This document shows positions 34,383 to 46,735 of a DNA stretch of 64,000 nucleotides, piece after piece; position 1 is the stretch's first letter; every line of letters starts with the position of its first letter. The position numbers were made by a program, and so were the translations under genes. Source of the stretch: Odobenus rosmarus divergens (taxonomy: Eukaryota > Chordata > Mammalia > Carnivora > Odobenidae). A model generated the notes under the pieces. It was not told the DNA's origin. It worked only from the letters and a program-made list of their open reading frames with translations, and searched no databases. The stretch spans positions 799,948-863,947 of the forward strand of contig NW_004450458.1 in NCBI RefSeq assembly GCF_000321225.1. Direction: 5' to 3'.

Positions 34383-34970
34383 CCTATCTCTTGATTATAG
34401 AGCAGAGCAGTAACTGGCCATCTGAAAGCTTTTACTTAACAAAGCAAAAATGTGTGTATATCTGCAAGGCTGGACCGAAGGTGGTGGTCAGGGGATGCCA
34501 ACTTGGTGGAAACTCTCATCCACAGAGGCAGAGAGAGGAGCACCTCCAATGCCTCGTGAATTGGTCCATACTTTCTAGCATTGCTATCTTACATGTAACA
34601 CCAATTTTCAACTTGGGGCGAACACTTACCCTGTTTGCCTAAATAGTCCATTAGCCCCATCCTCTCCTCAAATGGGTCATGCATTTCTTAAGCTATTTTC
34701 AGCTCCTCTGCACCTACTCGCTTGCAATACTTGTCATAACAGGAAGTTAGTTGCATATACTGTAATCCCCAAACACGTGGCGCCTGCACGCGGGGAGCGG
34801 GAGGGGGCCAAGGGAGGAGTGGGGAGGCCGGGCTTCCCAGAAGGCCGCCTGGCTGAGCCCTGAACCTATCCCAGGTCTGGGCCTCTCCCTCCGGGACCCA
34901 AGTGTCAGAAACCAGAATCCTTACCCAGACATTGTTTTCCTCTCTCATGCAGTTGGTGGCTCTTTTTCTT

Positions 34971-35001
34971 TTCTTTCTTTCTTTCTTTTTTTTTTTTTTA
35001 A
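34971..35001. repeat. (CTTT)n / poly-T tract
   Basis: 'ttttcttttctttctttctt' then a T run before 'aataaagcacttgag'. It may be the tail of a decayed antisense retroelement; no body is recognisable next to it. Confidence 0.85.
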
Positions 35002-36039
35002 TAAAGCACTTGAGTAGGCAGCAAAGCCAGTCAGAACTGTTTATTTATAGCTGTGGATTTTCAATGCTGTATAAATTAGAAATCATTGCTGAATGAGGCC
35101 CGCGCCCACTCACACACGCAGGGCTGCTACCCGCGGTCCTTTCACACAGTTTGGCTGTACAGTCTAAAATGGGAGAAAATGACATGCTCCAAGTCAAATG
35201 ACGAAGTCACAGCTAAACTGCAAAGCAGAAAACCAGCAATTATTTTTCCTCAGCACAATATGGGGGTACGACAGGTGCAATTATCCAATATTATTTAACA
35301 GCACCGGTTTGTGGTGTAGGGAGAAAATAAAGGTTTCCGTGTCTCAGAGAGGAAAAAAAAGGAGAGAGAGACAGAGAGAGAGAACCTGCCTCCTAGCTCC
35401 TGTTTCTGTGGATTAAGCTGTGTTAATGTAAATTGAAACTGGCCAGGATTCCAAAAAGGGAAGGGAGAAGCACCTGGCTCCCTCGCCCTTCCTCTCCAGA
35501 AGCTCGCAACCTGTGTCATCAGGGACTTCTGAGAAAAAGCCCCTCACCCTGGGGACCCTGACTGTCCTCCTCTGTGGCAGTGGTTCCGGATAAGACTGTG
35601 GGCCAGGCCAGGTTTGCAGAGTTCCCATCCCTTAGACTAGGGAAACCCTCTCCTCCACTGGCTCTCCCTCCCTCGGCTGCAGATGAGGTAAAAGAGCAGG
35701 TGACCCACAGGGAATAATTTTCATCCTCTTAAGTACCCCCTGTTTTGGCCTCCAGCATGATTTTATTCCTATTTCCATTATACTGCTCTCCCTCCCTGAA
35801 AAGACTGCTGTTCGTCCAGCAACTGTTACATAAACAAGTTGTTCTTCGTGGCTTCTGACTTTCCTGGGCGCCGCTTCCCAGTCTCCTTCAAAGTTCCCTC
35901 TAGCTCTCTGAGGCACAAGGCTCATTCCCTTCTCTACACCCCAGAGTGGGCCATACCTGTCCCATCCAGCTTTGCCTCTCTGTCCTTCATCCAGCCTCTT
36001 GGCTTCTGTTCCCATAGCAGTTGGGAAGCTGGAAAGAAC

Positions 36040-36200
36040 ATGAGCTTAAGAACCACAGCAGATCTGAATTCAACCTGACTCCACCCCTTGCTACGTAATT
36101 AGAACGTGGGGAAAAGAGTTTACTTTTCTGAGGCTTGGTTCTTTAAAGTCACGTGATAATACCTACCATGAGTAAATAAGATTATTTAAAGGAGTGGTGG
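36040..36200 (+). repeat. MIR remnant, sense
   Basis: 'gaacatgagcttaagaacca', 'agatctgaattcaacctgac', 'ttgctacgtaattagaacgt', 'tacttttctgaggcttggtt', 'cgtgataatacctaccatga'. Confidence 0.7.
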
Positions 36201-36204
36201 CATC

Positions 36205-36330
36205 CAAGATTCTCCATTCCATCCTGCTTGACTGCAAGCTCATTGAGACCAGCGGCTACGGCGAGTTGTCTGTATCCCCAACAAGGCCTAGCTCTATACC
36301 GTGACAGAGTACTGGAAGTATGTGCAGAGA
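36205..36330 (+). repeat. L2 3' end remnant, sense
   Basis: 'ttgactgcaagctcattgag', 'tgtctgtatccccaacaagg', 'cctagctctataccgtgaca' match the L2 3' end. The CG-containing patch 'agcggctacggcgagttg' is atypical. Confidence 0.6.
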
Positions 36331-37583
36331 ATTGATTTAGGGGTTACTTACAGCTTCTTAATTCTATAGGCTTCATCACCAGTGATCTTCCCCCTTTCCC
36401 AGAAGCTGAGATTGTCAACATGAGAGCCACCATTTCACTGAAAATTCTCTCTCCATGTTAAATCCCAGAATCCTATTACCAGTGATGATCAAGTTATAGT
36501 TTCATGGGACCAAGCAGTGGAAAGCACACTGACAGAACGGAACATAGTGCAAATAAATTTTGATAAAGAGGAAAAGCAGCTGAGGAATGGCCTGGAGAAT
36601 AAAGATTGCATGCAGGTGGAGCTCCAGATTGGATGACTGGATAGCCCTGATTACCCCAAAGAGCACCTGCAGGGTACTGATCCAAATCAGGAAGACTGAT
36701 CCCCAAAAGAGAAGTGGGGGCAGGGGGAGCACTGAAGACAAATCCTGTTTACGTCAGAATTTATTTTCTTTTAGGTTCCTGTTCTGCCCTTTCTTACAGA
36801 TGATAGTTCTTATCATCAAGGCGTGGTCTAGTTTGACTCTTTTTCTTAACCGAGACTTCTTCAGCCACTTCCATGGTATGGCTGGGACCATGGAAAAGGT
36901 CTCTGCTCTTACTGCTACTCCAAATATCTTACTAATGTACAAAAAATCCCTCACCATGGATAAAGTATTTCCCTGGACATGGAGAGACCCATTTAACACA
37001 TAAATGAGAGAGGTGACCTGTTGACTTACACTCATTCGTATTCAATGATCAATGAAGGATATTTGATGACTTGAAAGCAAGTGTTTAATAGGGGAAAAGG
37101 TATGCTTAGCAGAGTGAAAATGAGGATATTGGAAAGAAAGAAAAAGGTTCAGAAAGGGTTAGCTGCAGACTCCAAGAACAAACCTTGCCTCAGTCACAAT
37201 GTTTTTACCATGTGGGTGGCCAAGAGATAACTGGGCATGGGTCCTGGCTCTCCATCCCACTAGGGAGCTAATCTATGGTCAGTGTACCTGCAAAGAGAGC
37301 TAGACAGTGATCTTGGCCACTGGTGGGTCAACAAAATTCTGCATGCCTTTGGAGGAGTGGAAAGAGAAGGCACAGCTGTGACATGCCACTCTCGATGTTT
37401 CCAGTGTTGGCTGTCTGGCCGGCACTACAGGAATTTCAGTTTGCTCTAGAGGTGGGGAGGGAAGTTAGTGTTGGATTGCCACCATTCTTAAAAAGGAGGG
37501 GAGGCAGAGCAAAGAAAACAAAATGGATTCCATTGGCTCTTGAAGAGCTTCAGCTGGATTGAACTTCCCCAAGATACCTTCTT

Positions 37584-37785
37584 GTTTTTTGTTTTTGTTT
37601 TTTTTTAGATTTTATTTATTTCACAGAAAGAGAGAGAGCACAAGCAGGGAGAAGAGCAGAGAGAGAGGGAGAAGCAGACTCCCTGTTGAGCAGGGAGCCA
37701 GAAGCGGGGCTCCATCCCAGGACCCTGGAATCATGACCTGAGCGGAAGTCAGTCGCTCAACCGACTGAGCCACCCAGGTGCCCCA
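37584..37785 (-). mobile_element. Can-SINE, antisense
   Basis: Short (ATTT)n, 'aagagagagagcacaagcag', 'gagaagcagactccctgttg', 'accgactgagccacccaggt'. Target duplication ccaagataccttctt (37569-37583) / ccaagattccttctt (37786-37800), one mismatch. Confidence 0.95.
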
Positions 37786-37889
37786 CCAAGATTCCTTCTT
37801 ACCCACACATCTTGTCAACCAGTCCCAGAGCGCCTGAAGTGTTGAAGAGAATTGGAATACTTACTAAAGGTTCACTGAGCTGCTTTGAG

Positions 37890-37970
37890 GGTAGGCAGTA
37901 TGACCTATTACCATTGTATCCCACACACAGAGCACAGTGCGTGATACACAGTGGACTTTAACTGCATATT
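37890..37970 (+). repeat. L2 3' end remnant, sense
   Basis: 'gtagg' then 'ccattgtatcccacacacag', 'agcacagtgcgtgatacaca', 'gtggactttaactgca'. Short. Confidence 0.5.
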
Positions 37971-38287
37971 TGACCCTCAGATTTAGGTAACATGTTCAGT
38001 GCCTCCTGGTGGCATGGGAATTTAAATCTAGATCTATCCAACACAAATGCCCTTGTTCCCACTCCACCAAAAGTTTTCCTGACTGATACCTCGGAAATAC
38101 GCTTTACATCATGACTCTATAAAAACACATTCACACTTTTAATATGTGTGACAGACCACTTTATTTTCTATCCTATTATTTTCCATTCTATTACCTGAAA
38201 TATATTGTGACCATTACATTGATTTCTCAATCCAGCAGTAAGATTGCAACCTATAGGTTGAACAACATAGCACTCCACCGTACTGTA

Positions 38288-38375
38288 GGATTCATTCATT
38301 CATTCATTGAGCAAGTGCCTACCATGTGTATGGTCTGGGCCATATGCATGCGTGGCCTGAGGACAAGAGACCCCG
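38288..38375 (-). repeat. L2 3' end remnant with (ATTC)4
   Basis: 'attcattcattcattcattg' then 'agcaagtgcctaccatgtgt', a typical reversed L2 terminus. Confidence 0.65.
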
Positions 38376-39737
38376 GTGGTCACCGCTCGGGCCATTTGCA
38401 TTAGGATTAGGAGTTTGCAGCCTTTCCTCCTGCAGCATCTGTGGAAACGTAGAAGAAAGCCTTGTTCTGCTCACTGTTAGCAGCTGCTCTGCTAGACTCA
38501 GCCCCTCTGAGATGCAGACAGGAAGAAGAGAAAAAGCATTTCCACTACAAGAGCTTACAAAACCTTCCGCTGAAGGCTTAAGTCTGGCCTGAGCTGATAC
38601 ATTTGGTGACACTGTAGGGATTTGTTTTCACTCAACACTTAATTTTATTAAGATTCAAACAATGAAGTTAGATGAAGTTGAGTTAAGAAAACAAATACTG
38701 TATGACTTTTACCTTGGCAGGAATTTGGTATGTGATTCTGAAAACTCTCAATCTAAGATGTTGAGTTTTATTCCATTAGAAAATTTATCCTAAGTGTATT
38801 TTAAAATGCACTCACATTGTCATTTTATATACATGCGTAATCTCAACTTTGCCAATGTGTAAAGTCACGTTGTTAAGTAAAATTATTTTTATTATAAAAT
38901 AGATTGCATTGGTACTGCTTGCATTTTCTTCTGCTAGACGTGCGGCCATTTCGACCTTCTGGCAGCCTCACATATCACCAAGCAAAAAGGAAGACGCCAA
39001 CAGATAGGTCTGCAGCCAATTCAGTCATTTCTCCCTGCTCAGCAGTGGGGATTTCTGGGTAAACCTCACATTATGGGAAAGAAAAGACCTATTGCAAAAT
39101 GTCCTTCCAACTCACAGATGAACTCCTGGGGGCCCACCTGGGAGCCATCTTAGACCCTAGTATTACTTAAAACAGGGATTACTTCCATGACTGCATTAAC
39201 AACTATAAAGGGAGATTCCTGTGCACTCTAAGGGGTTTAATGAAAATGCTACATGCACATAAATCTTGGTCCTGGAGTTGCTTATTGGGAAAGAGCTTGA
39301 AAGCCCAACTCCGTGATGGGGTTGCAGGGTCTCTGAGGATGAGAGCTAGCGAGGCTTCTAAGCTATTTGTGAATGAATGTGTTTATGTATGTGTTACAAG
39401 GGGTTGTGTTTGCGCCTTCCATCTAAGGCAGCCAGCTCTGCTCCCTGTTGGTGGGTGGAGATGCCAAGGGTGGGCAGCTTTGGATTTGACTTATTGCCTG
39501 ACTGCCTCTCTCCTCGCCCCCTTCTCCACTCAACATTTGTCACTTCACTTCATCCCTCATACAGTCACCCTTGAAAGACCCTCCAGGTGCCAGTCAACAT
39601 CAGGCTAGACTGTTTATCCAGTATGTGGATAATCCCAGTTAACATTTAGCCTAAACCATCACTAAATTTAATTAGATTTACAATATAAATTCATTTGTAG
39701 TTATAACAGTCTAGAAGTGGTAGAGCTATTATTATCT

Positions 39738-40602
39738 ATATTCATTTCCCAGGGCTAGCACAACAGGACCACAAACTAGGTGGCTTAAAAAAATAGTTTA
39801 TCCTCTTACAGTTCTGGAGGCTAGCAGCCTGAAATTAAGGTGTTAGCAACACCATGCTCCCTTGGAAGGCTCTAGGGAAGAAGGCTTCCTTCTGATGGCC
39901 CCTGATAATCCTTGGTTTGTGGCTGCACCACTCCAAACTCTGCTTCCATCTTCATATGACATTCTACCCTGTGTGTTTCTGTGTCTCTTACCATAGTGGG
40001 AATCTGAAATCTGTGTCCAAATCTGCCTCTCCTTTCTCTTTTAAAGATACCAGTCATTGCTTTTAGGGCTCCCCTAAGTCCACAATGACTTCATTCAAAC
40101 CACCCCACCACAGAGATGTCCCCCATCCCCTAGCGCACCTTCCTTGGCTGCAGGGGCAGTGCCTAGGGGAGAAAGATATGGGGTCCCAGAGTTAAATCCA
40201 CCTGCACCATAGAGATGCCAGGCTCTTCCCCCACAATGGTAGAAGCAGGAAAAGGAATGGTTTTCTAGATCAGGCTTTTCAGTTGGAGGAATTAAAAAAG
40301 GAAGGTTTGTTCCTAGTATACTTTGTTGGCCAGGAAACCTATCCCCTCTCCTAGGGCAGGAACTCAGGGCCACGTAAGCCCATCCGTTTCCAGGCTTCTG
40401 AGATTTCTTTGTGTCCCCTTTGCTTTGTACCCCCCCTCTGATTTATGAGACTAGGGGAGATGATCACTCCTAATTTAACTTATCTGAAAGATGATCAATT
40501 AACTAATCACATCTGCAAAGATGCTATTTCTAAATAAGGTCACATTCTGAGGTTCCAGGTTGACATAAATATTGGGGAGAGGCTATTCAACCTGGAACGT
40601 TA
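39738..40602 (-). mobile_element. MLT1C-like LTR (ERVL-MaLR), with an unexplained insert
   Basis: Reversed MLT1C order: 'ttcatttcccagggctagca', 'aactaggtggcttaaaa', 'ttacagttctggaggctagc', 'ccatgctcccttggaaggct', 'tctgtgtctcttaccatag', then after a gap 'aactaatcacatctgcaaag', 'taaataaggtcacattctga', 'ggttccaggttgacataaat'. The middle 40100-40500 does not match that order and may be an insertion. No retroviral coding sequence is present. Confidence 0.75.
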
Positions 40603-40739
40603 TCCTTATTTTACAAATGAGAGGATTGAGGGTCAGAGGTCATTGGATATCAGACTCCAGCTTTTAATTCTTCTTACTTGTCTGTCTTAATTTAAGCAAT
40701 CACCAGTAAGTTATACTACAGGTGATTATACAACCTACT

Positions 40740-40910
40740 ACACATGGCCATTTGCTGTTCCTTATCTCTAGTCCTCCTCACAGCCCTGAAAGGTAGACAT
40801 TATTAGCTTAATGTTAAGGATAAAGAAACTAAGGCTCAGTGGGTTGATGGGTTTTCCCAAGGAAGAATTACCCAGGAAGAATGGGGCCCAAGCCCACTCC
40901 GATCAGCTTG
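40740..40910 (-). repeat. MIR remnant, antisense
   Basis: 'tctctagtcctcctcacagc', 'cctgaaaggtagacattatt', 'aaagaaactaaggctcagtg', 'gggcccaagcccactccgat'. Confidence 0.65.
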
Positions 40911-41229
40911 AATACCTGCCCCCTTTCTTTTATGCCCTGTGATCTCCCCCAAATCCTGCTTCTGTTTCCCTCATGATGTCTAGAAGGTCAAGTGTTCTTT
41001 CTGTCTCCTCAAGGTCAAAATATTCAACATTTTCACTTTAAACCTTCTGAGGCAATATGGGAAGGGCGCAGGCCCCAAGAAAACCCTCTTTCCCATGCCT
41101 AACAGTTCGAATGGCTCCCAAAATGGGTTAAGTGGACATTGAGCAGAGCCTCAAGGAGTGGGATGAGGGAAGAAATACAAAGGACTGCTGGAGAGGTCTA
41201 GCAGAGCTCTTCAGCCTTGCCTACTTATT

Positions 41230-41375
41230 TGGAGCCCTCAGGAGCTATAAAAACACTTATGCCCAGATCCCTCCTCCGAAGCTTCTGAATCCATCTGGGT
41301 TATAGACTAGGCATTGGGAGGTTTAAAAGCACCTCTAGGTCATTCCAGTGCACAGCCAAAGTTGGAAGCACTGAT
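41230..41375 (+). mobile_element. MER5A-like hAT-Charlie remnant
   Basis: 'ctcaggagctataaaaacac', 'ttatgcccagatccctcctc', 'gaagcttctgaatccatctg', 'tagactaggcattgggaggt', 'cattccagtgcacagccaaa', 'gttggaagcactgatg'. Confidence 0.7.
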
Positions 41376-41689
41376 GTATGGGAATTCTCCTTGAATTTTC
41401 CTTGGACATGGCAGCAACTGAAGTCTGACTGAATATAGTAAGTTTCAGGTCATTTTGAACATCACCTGGAAGAGCCTCCTTTCCAAGCTGTCTCCTGGAG
41501 TCCAGCCATCCTAGTGCTTGGCAAAGCCGGTAGCATGACTGACTGCCTGGTCCCTTTGGACGCAATGTTGAGAGAGGATGTGGGCCCTGGCTCTGGGGAT
41601 GGTTCAGAGGCCTCTGCAGAACTTTGTGGTTGGGTGTTCTCACATTTATCTCAGAGCTCAATGTGCTTCTTTCACAGTCAAAGAGCCCA

Positions 41690-41948
41690 GGTCACTGGGA
41701 CATGTGGAGGCTCCTGTGGTCAGGCTTGGACTGGAACTGTAGCGTGACCTCTTCCCTGGGTCTCTGGCCTGCTGACCCACCCTGCAGACTTTGAACTTGC
41801 TAGCCTCCATGATAGCATGAACCCATTACTTAAAATCCTCTCCCTCTAATGTATGGAAGTACACACACACATATATGTACACACACATATGCACACAGAC
41901 ACATACAGCCTATTGGTTCTGTTTTCTGGAGAACCCTGACTCATGTGC
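41690..41948 (-). mobile_element. MLT1-type LTR remnant (ERVL-MaLR), antisense
   Basis: 'cttccctgggtctctggcct', 'acccaccctgcagactttga', 'cttgctagcctccatgatag', an (AC)n/(AT)n stretch at 41861-41909, then 'cctattggttctgttttctg' and 'gagaaccctgactcatg', the reversed 5' end of an MLT1 LTR. Confidence 0.75.
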
Positions 41949-43035
41949 TCTACCTTTCCTCTTCCCTGGCCTGGTTTCCTTTCTCTGGGTCTGCCTTCCA
42001 GCCCTGCCTCATGCCTACCCTCACTCACTCACTCACCTTCTCTAAATCATTTGCCTGCAGTCCCTCTGACTCATAGGCCTATAATAGCCCTCAGCTTCCG
42101 TCTGCCAAACTCCCTCTCTTCCCTTCATTCAAGAATCTCCCAAAATCCCACATCATCCAGTCAAGGAAACAACAGTCTGTCCTCCCTCAGATGAGCCCAT
42201 TCAGTGGAACAGATTTCAGAAAGAAAACCCTAGTGTTGGGGTGTTGCTTTGAAAATTACCTTGCAAGACTGTTCCACACATGACTTTAAGGGGAGATGGG
42301 GTTTAATAATCCTCTGCCTTAGATGGGACTGGGGCTGGACTCCCTGTGCACATCTGTACCTGGCACATCTTCCCATGTGCTAATGATCCTCGCAAGGCCG
42401 TGGTGTTGGGTGTGGCTTCCTGACTGAGCTGTTAAAGACTCCTGTCCTCCATGGTTATAGATCTTACAACCAGCCTCACGCTACCATCCTGCTCATCTAA
42501 CACTGCCTTCCAGGTGAATTGGGTGAGAAGGTGTGAAGGAGTCTGCGCAAACCCAGAAGCATGTGTCCTCTTGACCATGGGCCATTGTGCCTTCCTCCTA
42601 TGAGTAAAGATCATTATTATACAAGCTCAACGCATATGGTCAATATGTAAAGTCCACAGCAAGGAGCACAAGTACTGATTGGGTGGCTCATCAACCCCAC
42701 CTGTGTTTACTGGCAGGTTGTCCCAGGGTCAGAGGTCATTAGTAGCTGGAATTAGAAGAGCAGCCATGGTCATACCAAGGCAGTTACTGCAAAAGACCTG
42801 CATGGGTCTCATCACTGTCTGCTATGTCCACTGTTGATGAACAGTTGGGAAGATGCTGGAGAGGGGCTTTGCACTGTTGTTGTAACCATCGTTAAACCAC
42901 ATTCCCAGTAGACAATGCAGAGGCTATAGAACACACTGCCTTAAAGCCCCACCCAAGATCCCTTGAATGGCTTGGGGAGAGGGTGGTAGCCAGAGATAAA
43001 GCCCAAAGCCTGAGTCCATATTACAGGGCACAATG

Positions 43036-43260
43036 CAGTGTCAAAAAGAGCATGAACTCTATAGGCAGGCAAAATCCAGTTAGTCCCATTTCCACAGCAT
43101 TTACCATTCTGGGTGACTCATTCAACCTTCAGAGCTGGGCTTCCTCATCTATAAATTGAGGGTACAATACATACCTTGTGTTAGAGTCACTGTAATGGAT
43201 GGATGGAATGTCATAATGGACCAAGAATACAGCCCAGTGTCTGGAAATCAATGAACATAC
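43036..43260 (+). repeat. MIR, sense, nearly full length
   Basis: 'aaaaagagcatgaactctat', 'gcaggcaaaatccagttagt', 'gggtgactcattcaaccttc', 'gagctgggcttcctcatcta', 'gagggtacaatacatacctt', 'acagcccagtgtctggaaat'. Confidence 0.75.
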
Positions 43261-44353
43261 ATGTCCTTCTCTGCTCTCTTAACTCAAAGGCTCTATTAAT
43301 CCAATGAAGGATATTTATAGGTTATATGTACGATCCTGGCAGATTCAGTGTTAAATCACAGAGGACAAAGCAGATGATGAGGGCACCCGGGGTCAGAAGA
43401 TTTTAATGGGAGGGACGCTAACTTATTGTCTGAGTGACTTCACAAAATCAACAGAAGGTCCCAATAATTCCCTGACTTCAAGTATAAATAAGAGACCATT
43501 ACATATGACCCAGCAGAATAAAAATGGGAAAAGTGATGAAAAATTGTAAATGCATAGACTCTAGTAATCCTAGTTTTTAGAACCCTCTAAGTCTTCATAA
43601 AGCACTAAAATTTCAACAAACATCACTGCTTTAGATAGGTTTACATTAGGGGACACAGACCATTACAACTTCCTTTCTTCTTGCCATCCAACATATGGGA
43701 AAATTCCAAGCAATCCTCATGTTATAGGGTACTAGAGATAAATTCAGTTTTCAATCAACACGAGACAAGGATGCCATCCTTGACATTTGGAAATGTAGTC
43801 TTTAAAGCACATTTGCTGAGTTTCAATTCCCTCATCTTGTAATAAGATGACTTGGCAGGATGTCCTTACAATGGTAGTATAAATTTAATGGGGTGGGGGA
43901 GGATATTTATTCTCTGCTGGTCTTCAACCAGCATTTGTCTTTATCTCATGAATAATTCTAAGCCTACAATTAAATGGAATGATGAGAGCCCTCTGCTGGC
44001 TAGACCGGCTTTCCCCCCTTTTTTAGAGATCCTAAACAAATTATCTTGTGTTTTAAAAGTTCTATGCCTTGTTCTAATTAGCAACCTGCTGCATAAACTT
44101 CATCTTTTCTCCACCTTGGCCCCTTCACCCTCAGGTAAAGAGATGGTAAAATATTTTCTTTTCAATCTCTTTGATGCTCACCCTCTGCACAAATCTAGGC
44201 AATTATTTAATCTACTTTCTGAAAAGATGAAACACATTTTTACAAATTTCATTTTAAGACATTTATCTAACAAGTATCTACTGAGTATCTAAAAAAGTCA
44301 AATACTATACTAGGTACTATAAGAGATACAAGGACATTTAAAGTATCACTTCT

Positions 44354-44384
44354 TTCTTTTTTTTATTATGTTATGTTAATCACC
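44354..44384 (-). mobile_element. Micro L1 insertion, ~31 bp
   Basis: T-rich run then attatgttatgttaatcacc, the reversed tip of a carnivoran L1 3' UTR. Flanked by tatcacttct (44344-44353) and tatcatttct (44385-44394), one mismatch. Confidence 0.65.
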
Positions 44385-44503
44385 ATATCATTTCTAATTG
44401 CAAGAAGTTCATGGTACAATATAGAAAAGAATAACCTTGAATTTTTAAAAATGTGGGGGGTTTTAAATAAAACTTGATAATTTTATTAACTACAGAAATT
44501 TCT

Positions 44504-45120
44504 CTTTTTAAATGCAATTAGCCAACATATAGTCCATCATTAGTTTCAGAGGTAGAGTTCAATAATTTATCAGTTGCATATAACACCCAGTGCTCATCAC
44601 ATCACGTGCCCTCCCTAACGCCCATCACCCAGTTACCCCATCCCCCCACCCATGTCCCCTCCAGCAACCCTCAGTTTCTTTCCCATAGTTAAGAGTCTCT
44701 CATGGTTTTTCTCCCTCTCTGATGACTTCCCATCCAGTTTTCCCTCCCCTCCCCTATGGTCCTCTGCACTGTTTCTTATAGTCTCCATATGAATGAAACC
44801 ATATGATAATGGTCTTTCTCTGATTGAGTTATTTCGCTTAGCATAATACTCTCCAGTTCCATCCATGTCTATGTAAATGGTAAGTATTCATCCTTTCTGA
44901 TGGCTGAGTAATATTCCATTATATATATACACCACATCTTCTTTACCCATTCATCTGTTGATGGACATCTGGGCTCTCTCCATAGTTTGGCTATTGTGGA
45001 CATCACTGCTATAAACATCGGGGGGCATGTGCTCCCTCATATCACTATATTGGTATCTTTGGGGTAAATATGTAGTAGTGCAATTGCTGGATCATAGCTC
45101 TATTTTAAACTTTTTGAGGA
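44504..45120 (-). mobile_element. 5'-truncated L1, 3' UTR and ORF2 end
   Basis: Reversed L1: 3' UTR (agttgcatataacacccagt, gcaaccctcagtttctttcc), then the ORF2 end (gattgagttatttcgcttag, ctccagttccatccatgtct, aatattccattatatatata, tcatctgttgatggacatct). Exact target duplication acagaaatttct at 44492-44503 and 45121-45132. Single-module 3' UTR. Confidence 0.93.
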
Positions 45121-45299
45121 ACAGAAATTTCTTCTAAGAGATATGCTCTTAGGTTCTCTCTCTTCTATCCACTTGGATGCCTGTACCAGGAATCTGAGCA
45201 CCACTTTGAACTCTTCCTTCTCCCACTCACCAAGACAGTTATCCACCATGCCTTACTAATTCTCTCTCTCTGTGTTTCTATTGACACCAGCTTAGTTTA

Positions 45300-46135
45300 A
45301 GCACCATCATTTCAGTTTATTACCATATGCTTTTTAAAAATGTATTTTAAAAGGTTATTTCGAGTAGTTAATGCACACACTATAAAATTCAAAATGTACC
45401 TTAATGAATGCATAAGAAGTAAGTCTCTCTCATACCCTTATTCTCTGGCCACCCGATTCCCCTCTACAAAAGCAACTACAATTCCAATCTCTTACATATG
45501 CTTCCAGAGATAATGTATTCATGTGCAAGCATATACATATATGTTTTTTTCACAAGTGGCAACATGCTGTTCTGCACCTTGCTTTCACATCTTTCAGTAT
45601 ATGACGGAGAAAATTCTAAATCGGCATAGAGATCTGCCTCATTCCTTTTTAAGAAATGCATAGAATTCCATTATATGTATATTACCATAAATTATGTAAT
45701 CAGTTCCCTTTAGATGGAAATTCAGATGGTTTCCAATCTTTTGCTATTATAAGTCAATGCTGCAATAAAGATCTTCATACAGGCATCATTTTGCACGTGT
45801 GCCAGATAATACTTGGGATAAATTCCTAGAAGTGGAAATTTCAGATCAAAGGAAATGTGTATTTCTACTCTTGATAGTTATTGCCAATTTACTCTTCATA
45901 GAGATTTCACCTATGTTTATCTTTGCCGACAAAATATGAGACCCTATTTCCCCAAATCTTCAACAACACAGTGGGTTATACAATCTTATGGGTAGAAATA
46001 GCATCTTGGTATAGTTTTAATTGACATTATTCCTATTTTGAATGAGGTTGAACACCTTTTTTGTGTTTCAGATGTATCTTAATATGTGTTATTTATGTGT
46101 ATTTTATATGCATAGACTTTTACATCTTTTGTTCA
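45300..46135 (-). mobile_element. Old L1 (L1M-type) fragment, antisense
   Basis: 'gaattccattatatgtatat', 'gatggtttccaatcttttgc', 'aatgctgcaataaagatctt', 'ttgggataaattcctagaag', 'aattgacattattcctattt', 'gaatgaggttgaacaccttt' are the reversed ORF2 end and 3' region of an ancient L1. Confidence 0.7.
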
Positions 46136-46179
46136 TTTTTTTGTGTGGGTTTTTTTTTTTGAATTAAACTTTAGCAGTT

Positions 46180-46735
46180 TGTAGTGGGCAGCCTCCAAGA
46201 CACCCCAAATGACCTTTGCCTCTTGCTATCCACTTTCATTCATAGTCCCTTCCTACACTGTACCAGGTTGGCCTCAGTGATGAATAGTATATGGCGGAAG
46301 AGATGGTATGTCATTTTCAAGGTTAGCTTACAAAACACATTTGGTTTCTCTTTTGGTGACTCTCTCTTGAGTCACCTGTTCTGGGGCAAAACCAGCTGCA
46401 ATGTCAGCCAGCTGCTGATGGAGACGTCCAGGTGGTGAGGAACCGATGCCTTCAACAAGTGGCCAGTGAGGAACTGAGGTTTCCTGCAAGAGTCACATGA
46501 ACTACCTTTGAAGAGGGCCCTCTAGCCCCAGCTGAGCCTTGAGATGAGACCACAGCCCCTGCTGACTGCAGTCTTGACTGCAGTCTTATGATGGACTCTG
46601 AGCCACAACCATCCAGCTAAGCTGCTCCCATATTCCTGAACCTCAGAAACTGAGAGGTAAGAAATGTTTGTTGCTCTAAGCTGATAAACTTGGGGGTAAT
46701 CTGTTATGCATCAATCAACCATAATATAGAGCTCT
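46180..46735 (+). mobile_element. MaLR/MLT1-like LTR remnant, sense
   Basis: 'tgtagtgggcagcctccaag', 'gtggccagtgaggaactgag', 'tctagccccagctgagcctt', 'gatgagaccacagcccctgc', 'ccatccagctaagctgctcc', 'ctcagaaactgagaggtaag', 'gggggtaatctgttatgcat'. The exact subfamily is not assigned. A 12-bp tandem gactgcagtctt occurs twice near 46566-46590. Confidence 0.65.

Noticed and set aside
43852..44292. 146-codon ORF on the + strand
   Set aside because: No family recognised; the tail (KHIFTNFILRHLSNKYLLSI) runs into AT-rich DNA near old L1 pieces. Treated as chance.
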